Positions 10,312-19,130 of a stretch of DNA of 46,183 nt are shown in pieces; the stretch's first letter is position 1; each line of letters opens with the position of its first letter. A program made the translations under genes and the position numbers. Below the pieces are notes generated by a model. It did not search any database. It saw only the letters and a program-made list of their open reading frames with translations, and was not told the DNA's origin. The stretch is from Verrucomicrobiota bacterium (GTDB lineage Bacteria; Verrucomicrobiota; Verrucomicrobiia; Limisphaerales; UBA9464), in NCBI GenBank assembly GCA_029865985.1, contig JARXAF010000090.1, positions 1 to 46,183 on the forward strand, written 5' to 3'.

Positions 10312-11244
10312 ATGTACCGTTCCGCCAGATCACCTGAAACGTCACCAGACTCCACGGTTCGCCTTTACTCTTGGAACCTCATCGATTCCAAGGCGGGCCT
10401 GCGCCTCAAAGGATACGCCACCGATCCGTCCCGAGGCGAACGCGGCAAGGCGTTGCTCACGGCTCCTATCGTGGGTCGCATCGGGCAGTATCTGCTCTCC
10501 CAAAAGGGATGCCTCTATCGATTGGAATCTCCGGGAACCACCGACGCGGAAAAGGCATCTTCCATGCGCGCGGCCTTGGAGCAGGTGAAACCCGTGGGAG
10601 ACGAACCCAGCGGCCCGGGACGGGATCTGGAGATCATCGTTGCTGATCAGGACCCCAAGACTCGCCGTTTCTTGGCAGAATTGTGCGAAAGCCAAGGCCT
10701 CTCGGTCCATGAATCCGACTCCCCTGAGCAGACGGTGGACCTCATCCTTCAAGGCAAGGGCGACGGAGCCATCCTTCGCATCTTTGGCAACGGCGCTTTG
10801 GGTGTGCCTGTTTTCCGAATGTTGGCAGCGGTTCAGTGGCCCCGGAAGACCCTTTTCATCCCGCTAGAAACCATCTCCAACTGGGTGGAAATCCAAAACA
10901 TCATCGATAGCGGCAACTCCGTCGACTACGCGGAGTCCCGACGCATGTCCCGAGCCATCGAAGCGCTTTTGGACGGCCGCATTGGCCTTTCGCGTGATGT
11001 GCTCGTAGAAAGCACTGCCTCGCCCCTCAAGAGCGTCTATCCGCTCTCCGATCGGGAGCGAAACATCGCCGCCATGCGCGGTGCTGGCGTCTCCTGTCAG
11101 GATATTGCCGACCAACTGGGCCTTTCGGTGAACACGGTCTACGCCCACACTCGGAACATTGCCCGCAAGACCCGTCCTTTGCGTGGGGAGTTCGCGGCCA
11201 TTCAACCGGTGATGCTCAGGGCGGAGTCTGCAGTGGCTGCTTGA
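10312..11244 (+). CDS. LuxR-type HTH regulator with degenerate receiver-like domain
   Basis: C-terminal HTH: YPLSDRERNIAAMRGAGVSCQDIADQLGLSVNTVYAHTRNIARKT. Middle region IIVADQDPKTRRFLAELCESQGLSVHESD... is receiver-like. Confidence 0.8.
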   Translation: MYRSARSPETSPDSTVRLYSWNLIDSKAGLRLKGYATDPSRGERGKALLTAPIVGRIGQYLLSQKGCLYRLESPGTTDAEKASSMRAALEQVKPVGDEPSGPGRDLEIIVADQDPKTRRFLAELCESQGLSVHESDSPEQTVDLILQGKGDGAILRIFGNGALGVPVFRMLAAVQWPRKTLFIPLETISNWVEIQNIIDSGNSVDYAESRRMSRAIEALLDGRIGLSRDVLVESTASPLKSVYPLSDRERNIAAMRGAGVSCQDIADQLGLSVNTVYAHTRNIARKTRPLRGEFAAIQPVMLRAESAVAA

Positions 11245-11267
11245 TGCTGGATTTCAGCGCCTCTTTG

Positions 11268-11301
11268 GGCTCCCATAGCGCAACAACACGCTATGGGAGC
11301 C
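11268..11301 (+). promoter_or_regulatory. Perfect 13-bp inverted repeat spanning the start codon of the downstream gene
   Basis: GGCTCCCATAGCG (11268-11280), loop CAACAACA, CGCTATGGGAGCC (11289-11301). ATG 11293-11295 is inside the right arm. Confidence 0.75.
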
Positions 11302-12714
11302 ATCAAGTTTGGAACAGACGGCTGGCGCGCCGTCATTGCCGAAGATTTCACCTTTGCCAATCTGGACCGAGTGGCCCAGGCGACGGCGGATTATTGGCGA
11401 AGCCACCCGGTCGATGACGTTAACGGTGACCGGGCCATCGTCGGTTATGACCGTCGATTCCTTTCCGAGCAATTTGCGGCCCGGGTGGCCGAAGTGCTGG
11501 CAGGCAACGGGTTCATCGTCACCCTGACCGACCGCCCCACCCCGACGCCCAGCGTGTCCTTCGAGGTGAAGCGGCAAAAGGCCATCGGCGGCGTGATGCT
11601 CACCGCCAGCCACAATCCGGCCATCTTCAACGGGTTCAAACTCAAGGCTTGGTATGGAGGTTCGGGGGAACCGGCCATTTGTCAGGCTGTCGAGGCTCTG
11701 CTGGATCGAAACCCCGTCCGCGCCACGCCCTTGGCGCAAGCCATCAAGGCCCGCTCGGTTTCGGTCAAAGACATTCGAGGAGCCCACTACGCGGCGCTCA
11801 AAAAGCTGGTCGATTTTCCTCTCATCGCCGCTTCTGGACTCAAATTTGCCCATGAGGCACTGCATGGCGTGGGTGCTGGGTGCTTTGACGAACTGCTCGC
11901 AGGCACAACCTGTCGGGTGACCACCATCAACGCCGAGCACAACCCCGGATTCGCCGGCATCAACCCGGAGCCCATCGCCCGGAACTACATCCGCTCGATT
12001 CCTTTCCTCAAGAAGCACCCGCACGATTTGTGCTTGGTCACCGACGGTGATGCCGATCGCGTCGGCGGCCTGATGGGCGATGGTGCTCCGCTGACCACCC
12101 ATCAGATCATTTGCCTGCTGCTGCGCCACTACGTCAAAAACCGGGGTATGACCGGCAAGGTGGTCAAGGCGTTGACCACCACATCCATGGTCGACCGCAT
12201 GTGCGCAAAACTGGGTCTGGAGTTGGTTGAAACCGGCGTGGGCTTCAAGTACATCGCCAGTGAGATTCTCAAAGGTGGTGTTCTTCTGGGGTTCGAGGAA
12301 AGCGGCGGCATCGGTTTCCCGGGCCATATCCCGGAGCGGGACGGCATCGCCGCCGGACTGGTGCTGCTGGAGATGTTGGCCATGGAGCGCAAGCCGCTGA
12401 AGACCCTGCTCCGCGAATTGGAAAAGGATTTCGGCCCCCACCGTTACGCCCGCATCGACACGACTTTCCCACTGGAAAAACGGGCCGCTCTGATGCAGTT
12501 CTGCTCGGAGCATCCTCCGGCCCGTCTGCTGAAGTCGAAGCTGGCCACCGTGAAGGCTTACGACGGGGTCAAGTTCATCGCTCAAGACGGGTCTTGGCTG
12601 ATGCTGCGAGGCTCCGGCACCGAGCCCATCCTGCGCATCTATGCCGAAGCCAAGACCGACGAAGACGCCCAGTCCCTCCTACAGCTCGGCGTGCGGCTGA
12701 CCCGCAAGGTTTGA
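11293..12714 (+). CDS. Phosphoglucomutase/phosphomannomutase family protein
   Basis: MGAIKFGTDGWRAVIAEDFT start, phosphoserine loop TASHNP, metal loop TDGDADRVGG, FEESGGIGFPGHIPERDGI, RGSGTEPILRIYAEA. Confidence 0.95.
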   Translation: MGAIKFGTDGWRAVIAEDFTFANLDRVAQATADYWRSHPVDDVNGDRAIVGYDRRFLSEQFAARVAEVLAGNGFIVTLTDRPTPTPSVSFEVKRQKAIGGVMLTASHNPAIFNGFKLKAWYGGSGEPAICQAVEALLDRNPVRATPLAQAIKARSVSVKDIRGAHYAALKKLVDFPLIAASGLKFAHEALHGVGAGCFDELLAGTTCRVTTINAEHNPGFAGINPEPIARNYIRSIPFLKKHPHDLCLVTDGDADRVGGLMGDGAPLTTHQIICLLLRHYVKNRGMTGKVVKALTTTSMVDRMCAKLGLELVETGVGFKYIASEILKGGVLLGFEESGGIGFPGHIPERDGIAAGLVLLEMLAMERKPLKTLLRELEKDFGPHRYARIDTTFPLEKRAALMQFCSEHPPARLLKSKLATVKAYDGVKFIAQDGSWLMLRGSGTEPILRIYAEAKTDEDAQSLLQLGVRLTRKV

Positions 12715-12763
12715 CGTGGGGTGGCGCCTGAGACAGCGCCTAGCCGGACTTTCGCTACCTCCT

Positions 12764-13444
12764 TCAGTAGCCACCGATTGCGGTTGCGTGGCCGGTCACG
12801 ATGGCCACGCCAGCACTGGTCCCCAGGCGGCTGGCTCCTGCTTCGAGCATCGCCAGCGCCGTGGCCGTGTCGCGAATTCCGCCGCTAGCCTTCACGCCCA
12901 GAGCGGACCCGACGGCCTGTCGCATTAGCCGTATGTCTTCCAGGGTGGCTCCACCGGAGCTGAAGCCCGTGGAAGTCTTCACGAACTTGGCACCTGCCTC
13001 CACGCAGAGGGAACAGGCGCGGAGTTTCTCGTCCTCGGAGAGCAGGCAGGTTTCCAGGATCACCTTCACCCAGACTCCTTGGGCGGCTTCGACCACATCG
13101 CGGATCTCACGGAACACGGCACGGTCATCCCCATCCTTGATTCGGCCGATATTCAGGACCATGTCGATTTCTTGAGCTCCCAGATCAATGGCCACCTCGG
13201 TCTCGTAACGTTTGGCATCCCCGTCCATGGCTCCGAGGGGGAATCCGACCACCGCCGCCACCTTCACTTCTGAACCTTCCAGCAAGGCGGCCGCCTGAGC
13301 CACCCGACTTCCGTGGACACACACGCTCCAGAACTGATGTTCCAACGCCTCGGCGCAAAGGCGTGCGATATCTGAAGCCCGAGCCTCAGGCTTGAGCAGG
13401 GTATGGTCGATGTGACGGGCCAGATCGCGGGCGCTCCATTGCAT
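12764..13444 (-). CDS. deoC: Deoxyribose-phosphate aldolase
   Basis: ARHIDHTLLKPEA, VAAVVGFPLGA, EIDMVLNIG, KVILETCLL, FVKTSTGFSSGGAT, GVKASGGIRD. Start taken at MQWSARDL; the ORF upstream of it is low-complexity repeat. Confidence 0.93.
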   Translation of the reverse strand: MQWSARDLARHIDHTLLKPEARASDIARLCAEALEHQFWSVCVHGSRVAQAAALLEGSEVKVAAVVGFPLGAMDGDAKRYETEVAIDLGAQEIDMVLNIGRIKDGDDRAVFREIRDVVEAAQGVWVKVILETCLLSEDEKLRACSLCVEAGAKFVKTSTGFSSGGATLEDIRLMRQAVGSALGVKASGGIRDTATALAMLEAGASRLGTSAGVAIVTGHATAIGGY

Positions 13445-13487
13445 GCCCCCAATCTCCCGGTCCGCCGCCACCGGTTCAAGCTTGCAA

Positions 13488-13563
13488 GGGAGCCTGTCCC
13501 TCAAACGTGCCCAGAACAGGGAGCCTGTCCCTTGTTGGGAGCCTGTCCCTTGTTGGGAGCCTG
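13488..13563. repeat. GGGAGCCTGTCCCT repeat cluster including an 18-bp tandem (GGGAGCCTGTCCCTTGTT, about 2.5 copies)
   Basis: Copies at 13488-13501, 13519-13536, 13537-13554 and a partial at 13555-13563. Confidence 0.85.
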
Positions 13564-13570
13564 CAGATAC

Positions 13571-13603
13571 AAAAAGACCGGCCCCTTTGTGGGGGGCCGG
13601 CCC
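13571..13603 (-). terminator. Intrinsic terminator of the TonB-dependent receptor gene
   Basis: On the minus strand: GGCCGGCCCC-loop-GGGGCCGGTC followed by TTTTT, about 40 nt after the receptor stop. Confidence 0.8.
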
Positions 13604-13643
13604 TATAAGAACCTTGGACCGCGAGGACGGTCCGTGGGGTAGA

Positions 13644-16616
13644 TCAAAACTTCTTGCTCGCCTGGACGTAGACGAACCGCCCGAGCAGGTCGTAGGTGGA
13701 CTTGTCGGTGTTGTCTTCTGACGAGGAGGCGATGAGCGGCGGCTTCTCATCGGTGATGTTGTTGACGCCGATCGCTATACTAGTGCCGTCATACCACGCG
13801 CCACCGTTAGCGCTCTTGAAGTTGTAGGCTAGACGCATGTCAACCGTGTAGTAGTCCGGAACGTTCCATACCAGATCATTGGCGGTGAATCCGTGGACGG
13901 TATCCCCGGTGAACAAGTAGCCCTGGTCAGCGACACCAGGAACGTAGCGTCCAACGATGCTGTATTGGAAGTTCTGGTAATCCCAAGTGGTGCCCGTGGT
14001 GACCAGGTAATCCGGCATCGCGCCGTTGGAGATGCCGGTGACTTGGGAATCGGTATACTGCCCGGCGAAGCTCAGGAATGGTGTGCCCGGACCTTGGTTC
14101 TGCTTGTACCCGAGCAGATAGTTGGCGTTGGCAAAGAGGTTAAATTCACCCAACGAGTCGGTGGGCACCTTGTAGTTCGCGGTGAAGTCGATGCCGTAAG
14201 TCCTCTGGGACGATCCGGGCAGCAACGGCACATCAAGATTGCCGAAGTTCGATGCGGTGACCTGATTGGCCGCGCCGGTGGTCAAGGGATTGCCACCCGA
14301 ATCGGTGTAACCCTTGGCCCAGCGGGATGCGTTCCCGAGGGCGTTGATGTCGGCAACGATCGCGGTCTGGTCGGGATAGTATCCGATGTTGTCCTGATTG
14401 ATGTAATAGTACTCCGCCGACAGTGTGAGGTTTTTGATTGCCTTGGGCGTGATCACGAGGCCACCGGTGAAGCTCTCCGAGTCGGCGGGCGGCAGTGCTG
14501 AATTGCTGATGTAGGTAACCTGCTGCTGACCCATCGCACCACCGACCGAGATCGTCGGGAAACTCTGCACCGCCGGACCAAAAAGACTATAGAGACCGGG
14601 GACAACGAACCCTTGAGAGTAGGCGCCGCGCACGGTCACTTGGTCGTCGAGAGGCTGCCAACGGAATCCCACCTTGGGTACGGTGGCATCCTTGGAAACT
14701 CCTCCGGTGTCCAACTGCTCGAAGCGACCGGAAGCGGTCAACTCGAAGCGGTACAACGCCGGGAGATTCTGCTCCGGGGATGCCAGCGGAACCCGCACCT
14801 CGGCGAACCCGGCGTAACGGTCCCGGGTGCCACCCGAGAATGGCAACTGGGCGCTATAGCCCAGGAGGGTTCCATTGATGGACTCCGGATCGAAGTTGAT
14901 GGCGAGGCTCTCGTGGATGTACTGAGCGCCCACCATGAAGGCGAGCGGTCCGGCCGGTAGTTCGAAGAGGTCTCCACCGAAAGTGGGATCGACACTGTAC
15001 AGTTCAGATCGGCCCGCTTGGTACCCAGTGTACCGGATCGCATCGATCGTCCGGGGATCGTTGTACCCGGGCAGCGCGAAGAAGTTGAACACCGGCACTC
15101 GGTTGCCGTTGGCGTCCCGGAGCTGGCTGGTGCGACCAGTCGGGTCGAAGGCCAGATCGGGGGCCAGGGCCTGGTTCAACAGACTACCATTGCCTGCGGC
15201 CGAGGTCTGGAGTTGCTCGCTCCGATTGAAGTTGAACCCCACATCCCAAGTAAATTTCTCGGCGACCTTGCCCTTGAACCCGGCCACGACGTGGAAAAAG
15301 TCGGTCTCTGAAACATAGCTGCGGTTGCCAAGCTCCGAGAACCGGTTTCGACCGCGGGGGGAGGATGAGCCTGCGTTGACTCCGTCATTGCCCAAATCTA
15401 CACCGAACGGGTTAGCGGCACTCGCGGCTGGAATAAAGAGGCCGGATTGCCCGATGCCAATCAGCGGAGGAGGAGCCAATTGGCCGATGCTCTCGGTCTG
15501 CGTGAACAGGAACTGCGTGTAAAAGGTCACATTCCCGTCGGCGAAGTCCTTCTCGAAGTTGGCGAACGCATTGCGACGGTCCTGCCCTTGGATCGATATG
15601 GTATTGAGCAGGGAGGTGTTGAGCAGCGGGAAGTTGGCTCCGGCCAACCCATTGGCCGCCGGCACCGTGTTGAGATTCAGGTAGGGGGCGTAACCCAACT
15701 GGGCGACGGCGGCCGCGTTGTAGTCCGCAACTGTCGGATAAGGCCCACCAGTCAACTGGGGTGGTGCCACCAAGCCGGGACGATACCCGGGAGCTCCGAC
15801 GGCAAAGGGAGACCCGGCTAGCAGGAAGTCGTCAACCCGCCCGGAGTAGGATGGACTGACGTAGGTCGGGGGATTGACGCCGCGATCGATCAACTCCTGA
15901 CGCCCCAGCGAGGCGGACTGGCGGTTCTTGGTATAGAGAGGGTCCGACTGGTAATAGTTGATGCCCGTGGTAAGGCGGACCCCATCCTTGGCGTAGCCGT
16001 AGACGGCATGGGCTTGGGTCTCGTTGAAATAACCATTGCCGGTGGCAAAGCCATAGCGTGTGCCGACCTCGAACCCGTTCCAGTTCTTCTTGGTGATGAT
16101 GTTAACGACGCCGCCCACGGCATCCGAACCGTAGATGGTGGAGGATCCGTCCTTTAAGATTTCGATGCGATCGATCATCGCCAGCGGCAGGGTGTTGACG
16201 TCCACCGCGGCCCCATTGCTGAACGCAGAGCTCGCCAGACGTCGGCCGTCCAGAAGAATCAGTGTGCTCAGGTTGCGCAAAGCCACGTTGGCCTCACCAA
16301 AACCACCGTTGTTCTCGGTCTGGCCGGCGTTGCCGCTACCCGCGAACGACGTGCTGTACCGCCGCAGCACAGCAAGAATATCTTGCTGGCCCGTCAGCGT
16401 GATGCGCTCGGCATCGACCGTCTCAACCGGAGCAACACCCACCGTATCGGCTGTCGGGATCAGCGAGCCCGTGATCTGGACCCGGTCCATGGTTTGAGCA
16501 GCCCCTGCGGTTTGAGCCCAAAGGACCGGAACTGCGATCAGTTGGGATCCGAGCCCGACGGTGATGGCATTCCGGAGAACTGTGCCCCGGAAGTGGCGAT
16601 AGTTGTGGTACGACAT
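13644..16616 (-). CDS. TonB-dependent receptor
   Basis: Start at MSYHNYRHFRG. Plug domain (VQITGSLIPTADTVGVAPVETVDAERI...NVALRNLSTLILLDGRRL...IDRIEILKDGSSTIYGSDAVGGVVNIITKK), beta-barrel, C-terminal YVQASKKF (aromatic terminus). Confidence 0.95.
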   Translation of the reverse strand: MSYHNYRHFRGTVLRNAITVGLGSQLIAVPVLWAQTAGAAQTMDRVQITGSLIPTADTVGVAPVETVDAERITLTGQQDILAVLRRYSTSFAGSGNAGQTENNGGFGEANVALRNLSTLILLDGRRLASSAFSNGAAVDVNTLPLAMIDRIEILKDGSSTIYGSDAVGGVVNIITKKNWNGFEVGTRYGFATGNGYFNETQAHAVYGYAKDGVRLTTGINYYQSDPLYTKNRQSASLGRQELIDRGVNPPTYVSPSYSGRVDDFLLAGSPFAVGAPGYRPGLVAPPQLTGGPYPTVADYNAAAVAQLGYAPYLNLNTVPAANGLAGANFPLLNTSLLNTISIQGQDRRNAFANFEKDFADGNVTFYTQFLFTQTESIGQLAPPPLIGIGQSGLFIPAASAANPFGVDLGNDGVNAGSSSPRGRNRFSELGNRSYVSETDFFHVVAGFKGKVAEKFTWDVGFNFNRSEQLQTSAAGNGSLLNQALAPDLAFDPTGRTSQLRDANGNRVPVFNFFALPGYNDPRTIDAIRYTGYQAGRSELYSVDPTFGGDLFELPAGPLAFMVGAQYIHESLAINFDPESINGTLLGYSAQLPFSGGTRDRYAGFAEVRVPLASPEQNLPALYRFELTASGRFEQLDTGGVSKDATVPKVGFRWQPLDDQVTVRGAYSQGFVVPGLYSLFGPAVQSFPTISVGGAMGQQQVTYISNSALPPADSESFTGGLVITPKAIKNLTLSAEYYYINQDNIGYYPDQTAIVADINALGNASRWAKGYTDSGGNPLTTGAANQVTASNFGNLDVPLLPGSSQRTYGIDFTANYKVPTDSLGEFNLFANANYLLGYKQNQGPGTPFLSFAGQYTDSQVTGISNGAMPDYLVTTGTTWDYQNFQYSIVGRYVPGVADQGYLFTGDTVHGFTANDLVWNVPDYYTVDMRLAYNFKSANGGAWYDGTSIAIGVNNITDEKPPLIASSSEDNTDKSTYDLLGRFVYVQASKKF

Positions 16617-16843
16617 AGGTGGGTTGATATGGGATGTCCTGGTCACATTTATTTGACAACGGGAATTGTGAGCTACGAAAAAGCCGCTTCGCAATCGGCG
16701 CAAGCGGTTTTGTTGGATGGATCGCAAAAAACACCTTCCACCGCACCAGGCACTGGCCAAGCGACAAAATCGTCAGGTTGACCGCCACGGCCGTTGACAG
16801 TTTTCCAAGCGCCAACCTAGTGTCCGAGCAACATCTCTCTCAC

Positions 16844-17596
16844 ATGTACCGCGTTGCCCTCATTCTTGCCGTACTGGCCGCCATCGGAAGCCTGGCGCTG
16901 AGCTTCACCGTCACCAAACCCAAGATCGAAGGTTTGGTTCAGGAGCGCACCGAACTCCAGACCAACCTCGCCGCTTCGGAAGCCGCCAAGACCGAGGCCG
17001 AAAAGAAGGCCAAGGCCGCCGTTGCCACCGCCGACAAGAAGTCCTCAGAGCTGGCCGCCACTCAAAAGGAGTTGGAGACCGCCACCGCGGCCGCTGCGAC
17101 TCAGCAGGCCCGCGCCGACAAGTACTTCACCGAATACAACAAGACCCTGGCCGATAAGAACTCCGCGCAGGAGCAGTTGGCTCAGTGGGCCGGCACCGGC
17201 ATGAAGCCCGACCAGATCATCGCCATGAAGGGCGAATTGAAGGCTTCCAAGGAGTTGTCCAGCGTTCTGGCTGATGAAAAATCCATCCTCCAGCGCAATG
17301 TCGCCGCCCTGAAGAACAAACTTTCCAAGTACGAAGATGAAAATCGTGTCGTCGCCATGCCCGGGCTGAAGGGGGCCGTTGTGGCTGTCGATCCGAAATG
17401 GGAGTTTGTGGTGATCAACGTCGGCTCCCAGCAAGGCGCTCTCGAAGGTGGATTGCTCATGGTCCGCCGCGGCGACAAACTGGTCGGCAAGGTGAAGATC
17501 GTCACGGTTGAGGCCAATCGCAGCGTCGCCAACGTGCTCCCCGCTTGGAAACAAGGGGATGTCGCTGTTGCTGCTGGCGATCAGGTGCTGTATTGA
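16844..17596 (+). CDS. Membrane-anchored coiled-coil protein, unknown function
   Basis: N-terminal TM (MYRVALILAVLAAIGSLALSF), long Ala/Lys/Glu coiled coil, C-terminal VVAVDPKWEFVVINVGSQQGALEGGLLMVRRGDKLVGKVKI. Confidence 0.85.
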   Translation: MYRVALILAVLAAIGSLALSFTVTKPKIEGLVQERTELQTNLAASEAAKTEAEKKAKAAVATADKKSSELAATQKELETATAAAATQQARADKYFTEYNKTLADKNSAQEQLAQWAGTGMKPDQIIAMKGELKASKELSSVLADEKSILQRNVAALKNKLSKYEDENRVVAMPGLKGAVVAVDPKWEFVVINVGSQQGALEGGLLMVRRGDKLVGKVKIVTVEANRSVANVLPAWKQGDVAVAAGDQVLY

Positions 17597-17603
17597 TCCT
17601 TCC

Positions 17604-17765
17604 ATGAAGTTGATTGTTCAGCGGTGGAAGGGATTGGCCATGGCCGGGATGGTGCTGATGCTCCTGACCGGTTGCCGCACCGAAGATGAGTTGATTGGCC
17701 GTCCTTGGAACACCCCGAAGTCTTGGGAATCGGGACTGCCTTCGGCCATGACCGAGGGCCGTTGA
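17604..17765 (+). CDS. Small predicted lipoprotein (53 aa)
   Basis: MKLIVQRWKGLAMAGMVLMLLTGCRTEDELIGRPWNTPKSWESGLPSAMTEGR; signal peptide with lipobox LLTGC. Starts 7 nt after the coiled-coil gene. Confidence 0.7.
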   Translation: MKLIVQRWKGLAMAGMVLMLLTGCRTEDELIGRPWNTPKSWESGLPSAMTEGR

Positions 17766-18065
17766 TCCCAGATTCATGATCGGTCCTTTGCCATTGGGGC
17801 GATCGATTCGGATCGGATGGTTTGGTTGACGGGGCTTCAACGATCGGCTTTGTCGAACGTCTTCAACCCTGAAAATCGGGTGCCGTTAATGCCCAAGATT
17901 TCCACGGCATCGTCAAAAGATCCGAAACACAACGATCCGAAACAACGTGGCCATGAATGCCTCATCGAATCGTAACCCGAACGCGTCAACGAGCTTGTTG
18001 TCCATTTCCCTTGACCGGCCGGTGATGGCACTCCCACCCTTCCTCACCGCCCAAAAGGCTTCTCA

Positions 18066-19094
18066 ATGCTAGCGCAGATCAAAGGTCTCTTCTCGAACGA
18101 CATCGGAATCGACCTCGGAACAGCCAACTCCCTCGTCTACGTCAGGGATCAGGGGATTGTTTTGCGTGAACCCTCGGTGGTCGCCATCCAAGCCGGCACC
18201 ACCAATGTCTTGGCCGTTGGTGAAGAAGCCAAGCGGATGCTCGGGCGCACTCCCGGCAACATCGTTGCCATACGCCCCATGAAGGACGGCGTCATCGCCG
18301 ACTTTGAAATCACGGAAGCGATGCTGCGCCACTTCATCCAGAAGGTGCACCACCGCAAGTTGATCATGCCGCGGGTGGTTGTCGCCGTCCCCTCGGGCAT
18401 CACCGAGGTTGAAAAACGAGCCGTCAAGGACTCCGCCACCCACGCCGGGGCCCGCGAAGTGTACCTCATCGAGCAACCGATGGCATCGGCTATCGGCGTG
18501 GGTCTACCCGTCCACGAACCTTCGGGCAACATGATCGTCGACATCGGCGGTGGCACCTGCGAGATCGCGATCATCTCGCTGGCAGGCATCGTCTTCAGCC
18601 GCAGCGTTCGCGTGGGCGGCGATGAATTCGACGAAACGATCGTCGCGCACATGAAGCGCGCACACAATTTAATGATCGGCGAACGTACCGCCGAGGAGAT
18701 CAAGATCCGTGTCGGGTCGGCGTTTCCGTTGGACCAGGAATTGACCATGGAGGTGAAGGGCCGCGATCTCAGTGCGGGCCTCCCCAAGACGGTCGTCATC
18801 CGTTCCGAGGAAATCAGGGCCGCCCTGCAAGAACCGCTCTCGAGCATTTTGGAGTCTGTCCGCATCACGTTGGAACGGTGCCCCCCGGAATTGTCTGCCG
18901 ACTTGGTGGACAAGGGCATCATGATGGCCGGCGGTGGAGCGCTATTGCGCAATATCGACCGCTTGGTCTCTCAGGAAACCGGCCTCCCGGTCCACATCGC
19001 CGACGATCCGTTGAGCGCAGTGGCCACGGGCACCGGACGTGTGCTGCAGGAACTCTCCTTCCTTCGAAGAGTCGCTTCGTCCACGTCGACCTGA
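18066..19094 (+). CDS. mreB: Rod shape-determining protein MreB
   Basis: [47 protein letters not shown]. Confidence 0.97.
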   Translation: MLAQIKGLFSNDIGIDLGTANSLVYVRDQGIVLREPSVVAIQAGTTNVLAVGEEAKRMLGRTPGNIVAIRPMKDGVIADFEITEAMLRHFIQKVHHRKLIMPRVVVAVPSGITEVEKRAVKDSATHAGAREVYLIEQPMASAIGVGLPVHEPSGNMIVDIGGGTCEIAIISLAGIVFSRSVRVGGDEFDETIVAHMKRAHNLMIGERTAEEIKIRVGSAFPLDQELTMEVKGRDLSAGLPKTVVIRSEEIRAALQEPLSSILESVRITLERCPPELSADLVDKGIMMAGGGALLRNIDRLVSQETGLPVHIADDPLSAVATGTGRVLQELSFLRRVASSTST

Positions 19095-19130
19095 TCTCCC
19101 CGGTGTGCGTTCGTCCTGAACGGATAGAAC

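Noticed and set aside
11254-12585. 443-aa minus-strand ORF
   Set aside because: Antisense to the well-supported phosphohexomutase gene; no recognisable motif.
13519-13563. Possible CRISPR array from the short tandem repeats
   Set aside because: The period is only 18 bp with no unique spacers and no cas genes. It fits a mini-hairpin repeat family better.
13445-13750. N-terminal extension of the deoC ORF (GSQQGTGSQQGTGSLFW...)
   Set aside because: It encodes the GGGAGCCTGTCCC repeats, the terminator and the end of the TonB receptor gene. The conserved DeoC N-terminus starts at MQWSARDL.
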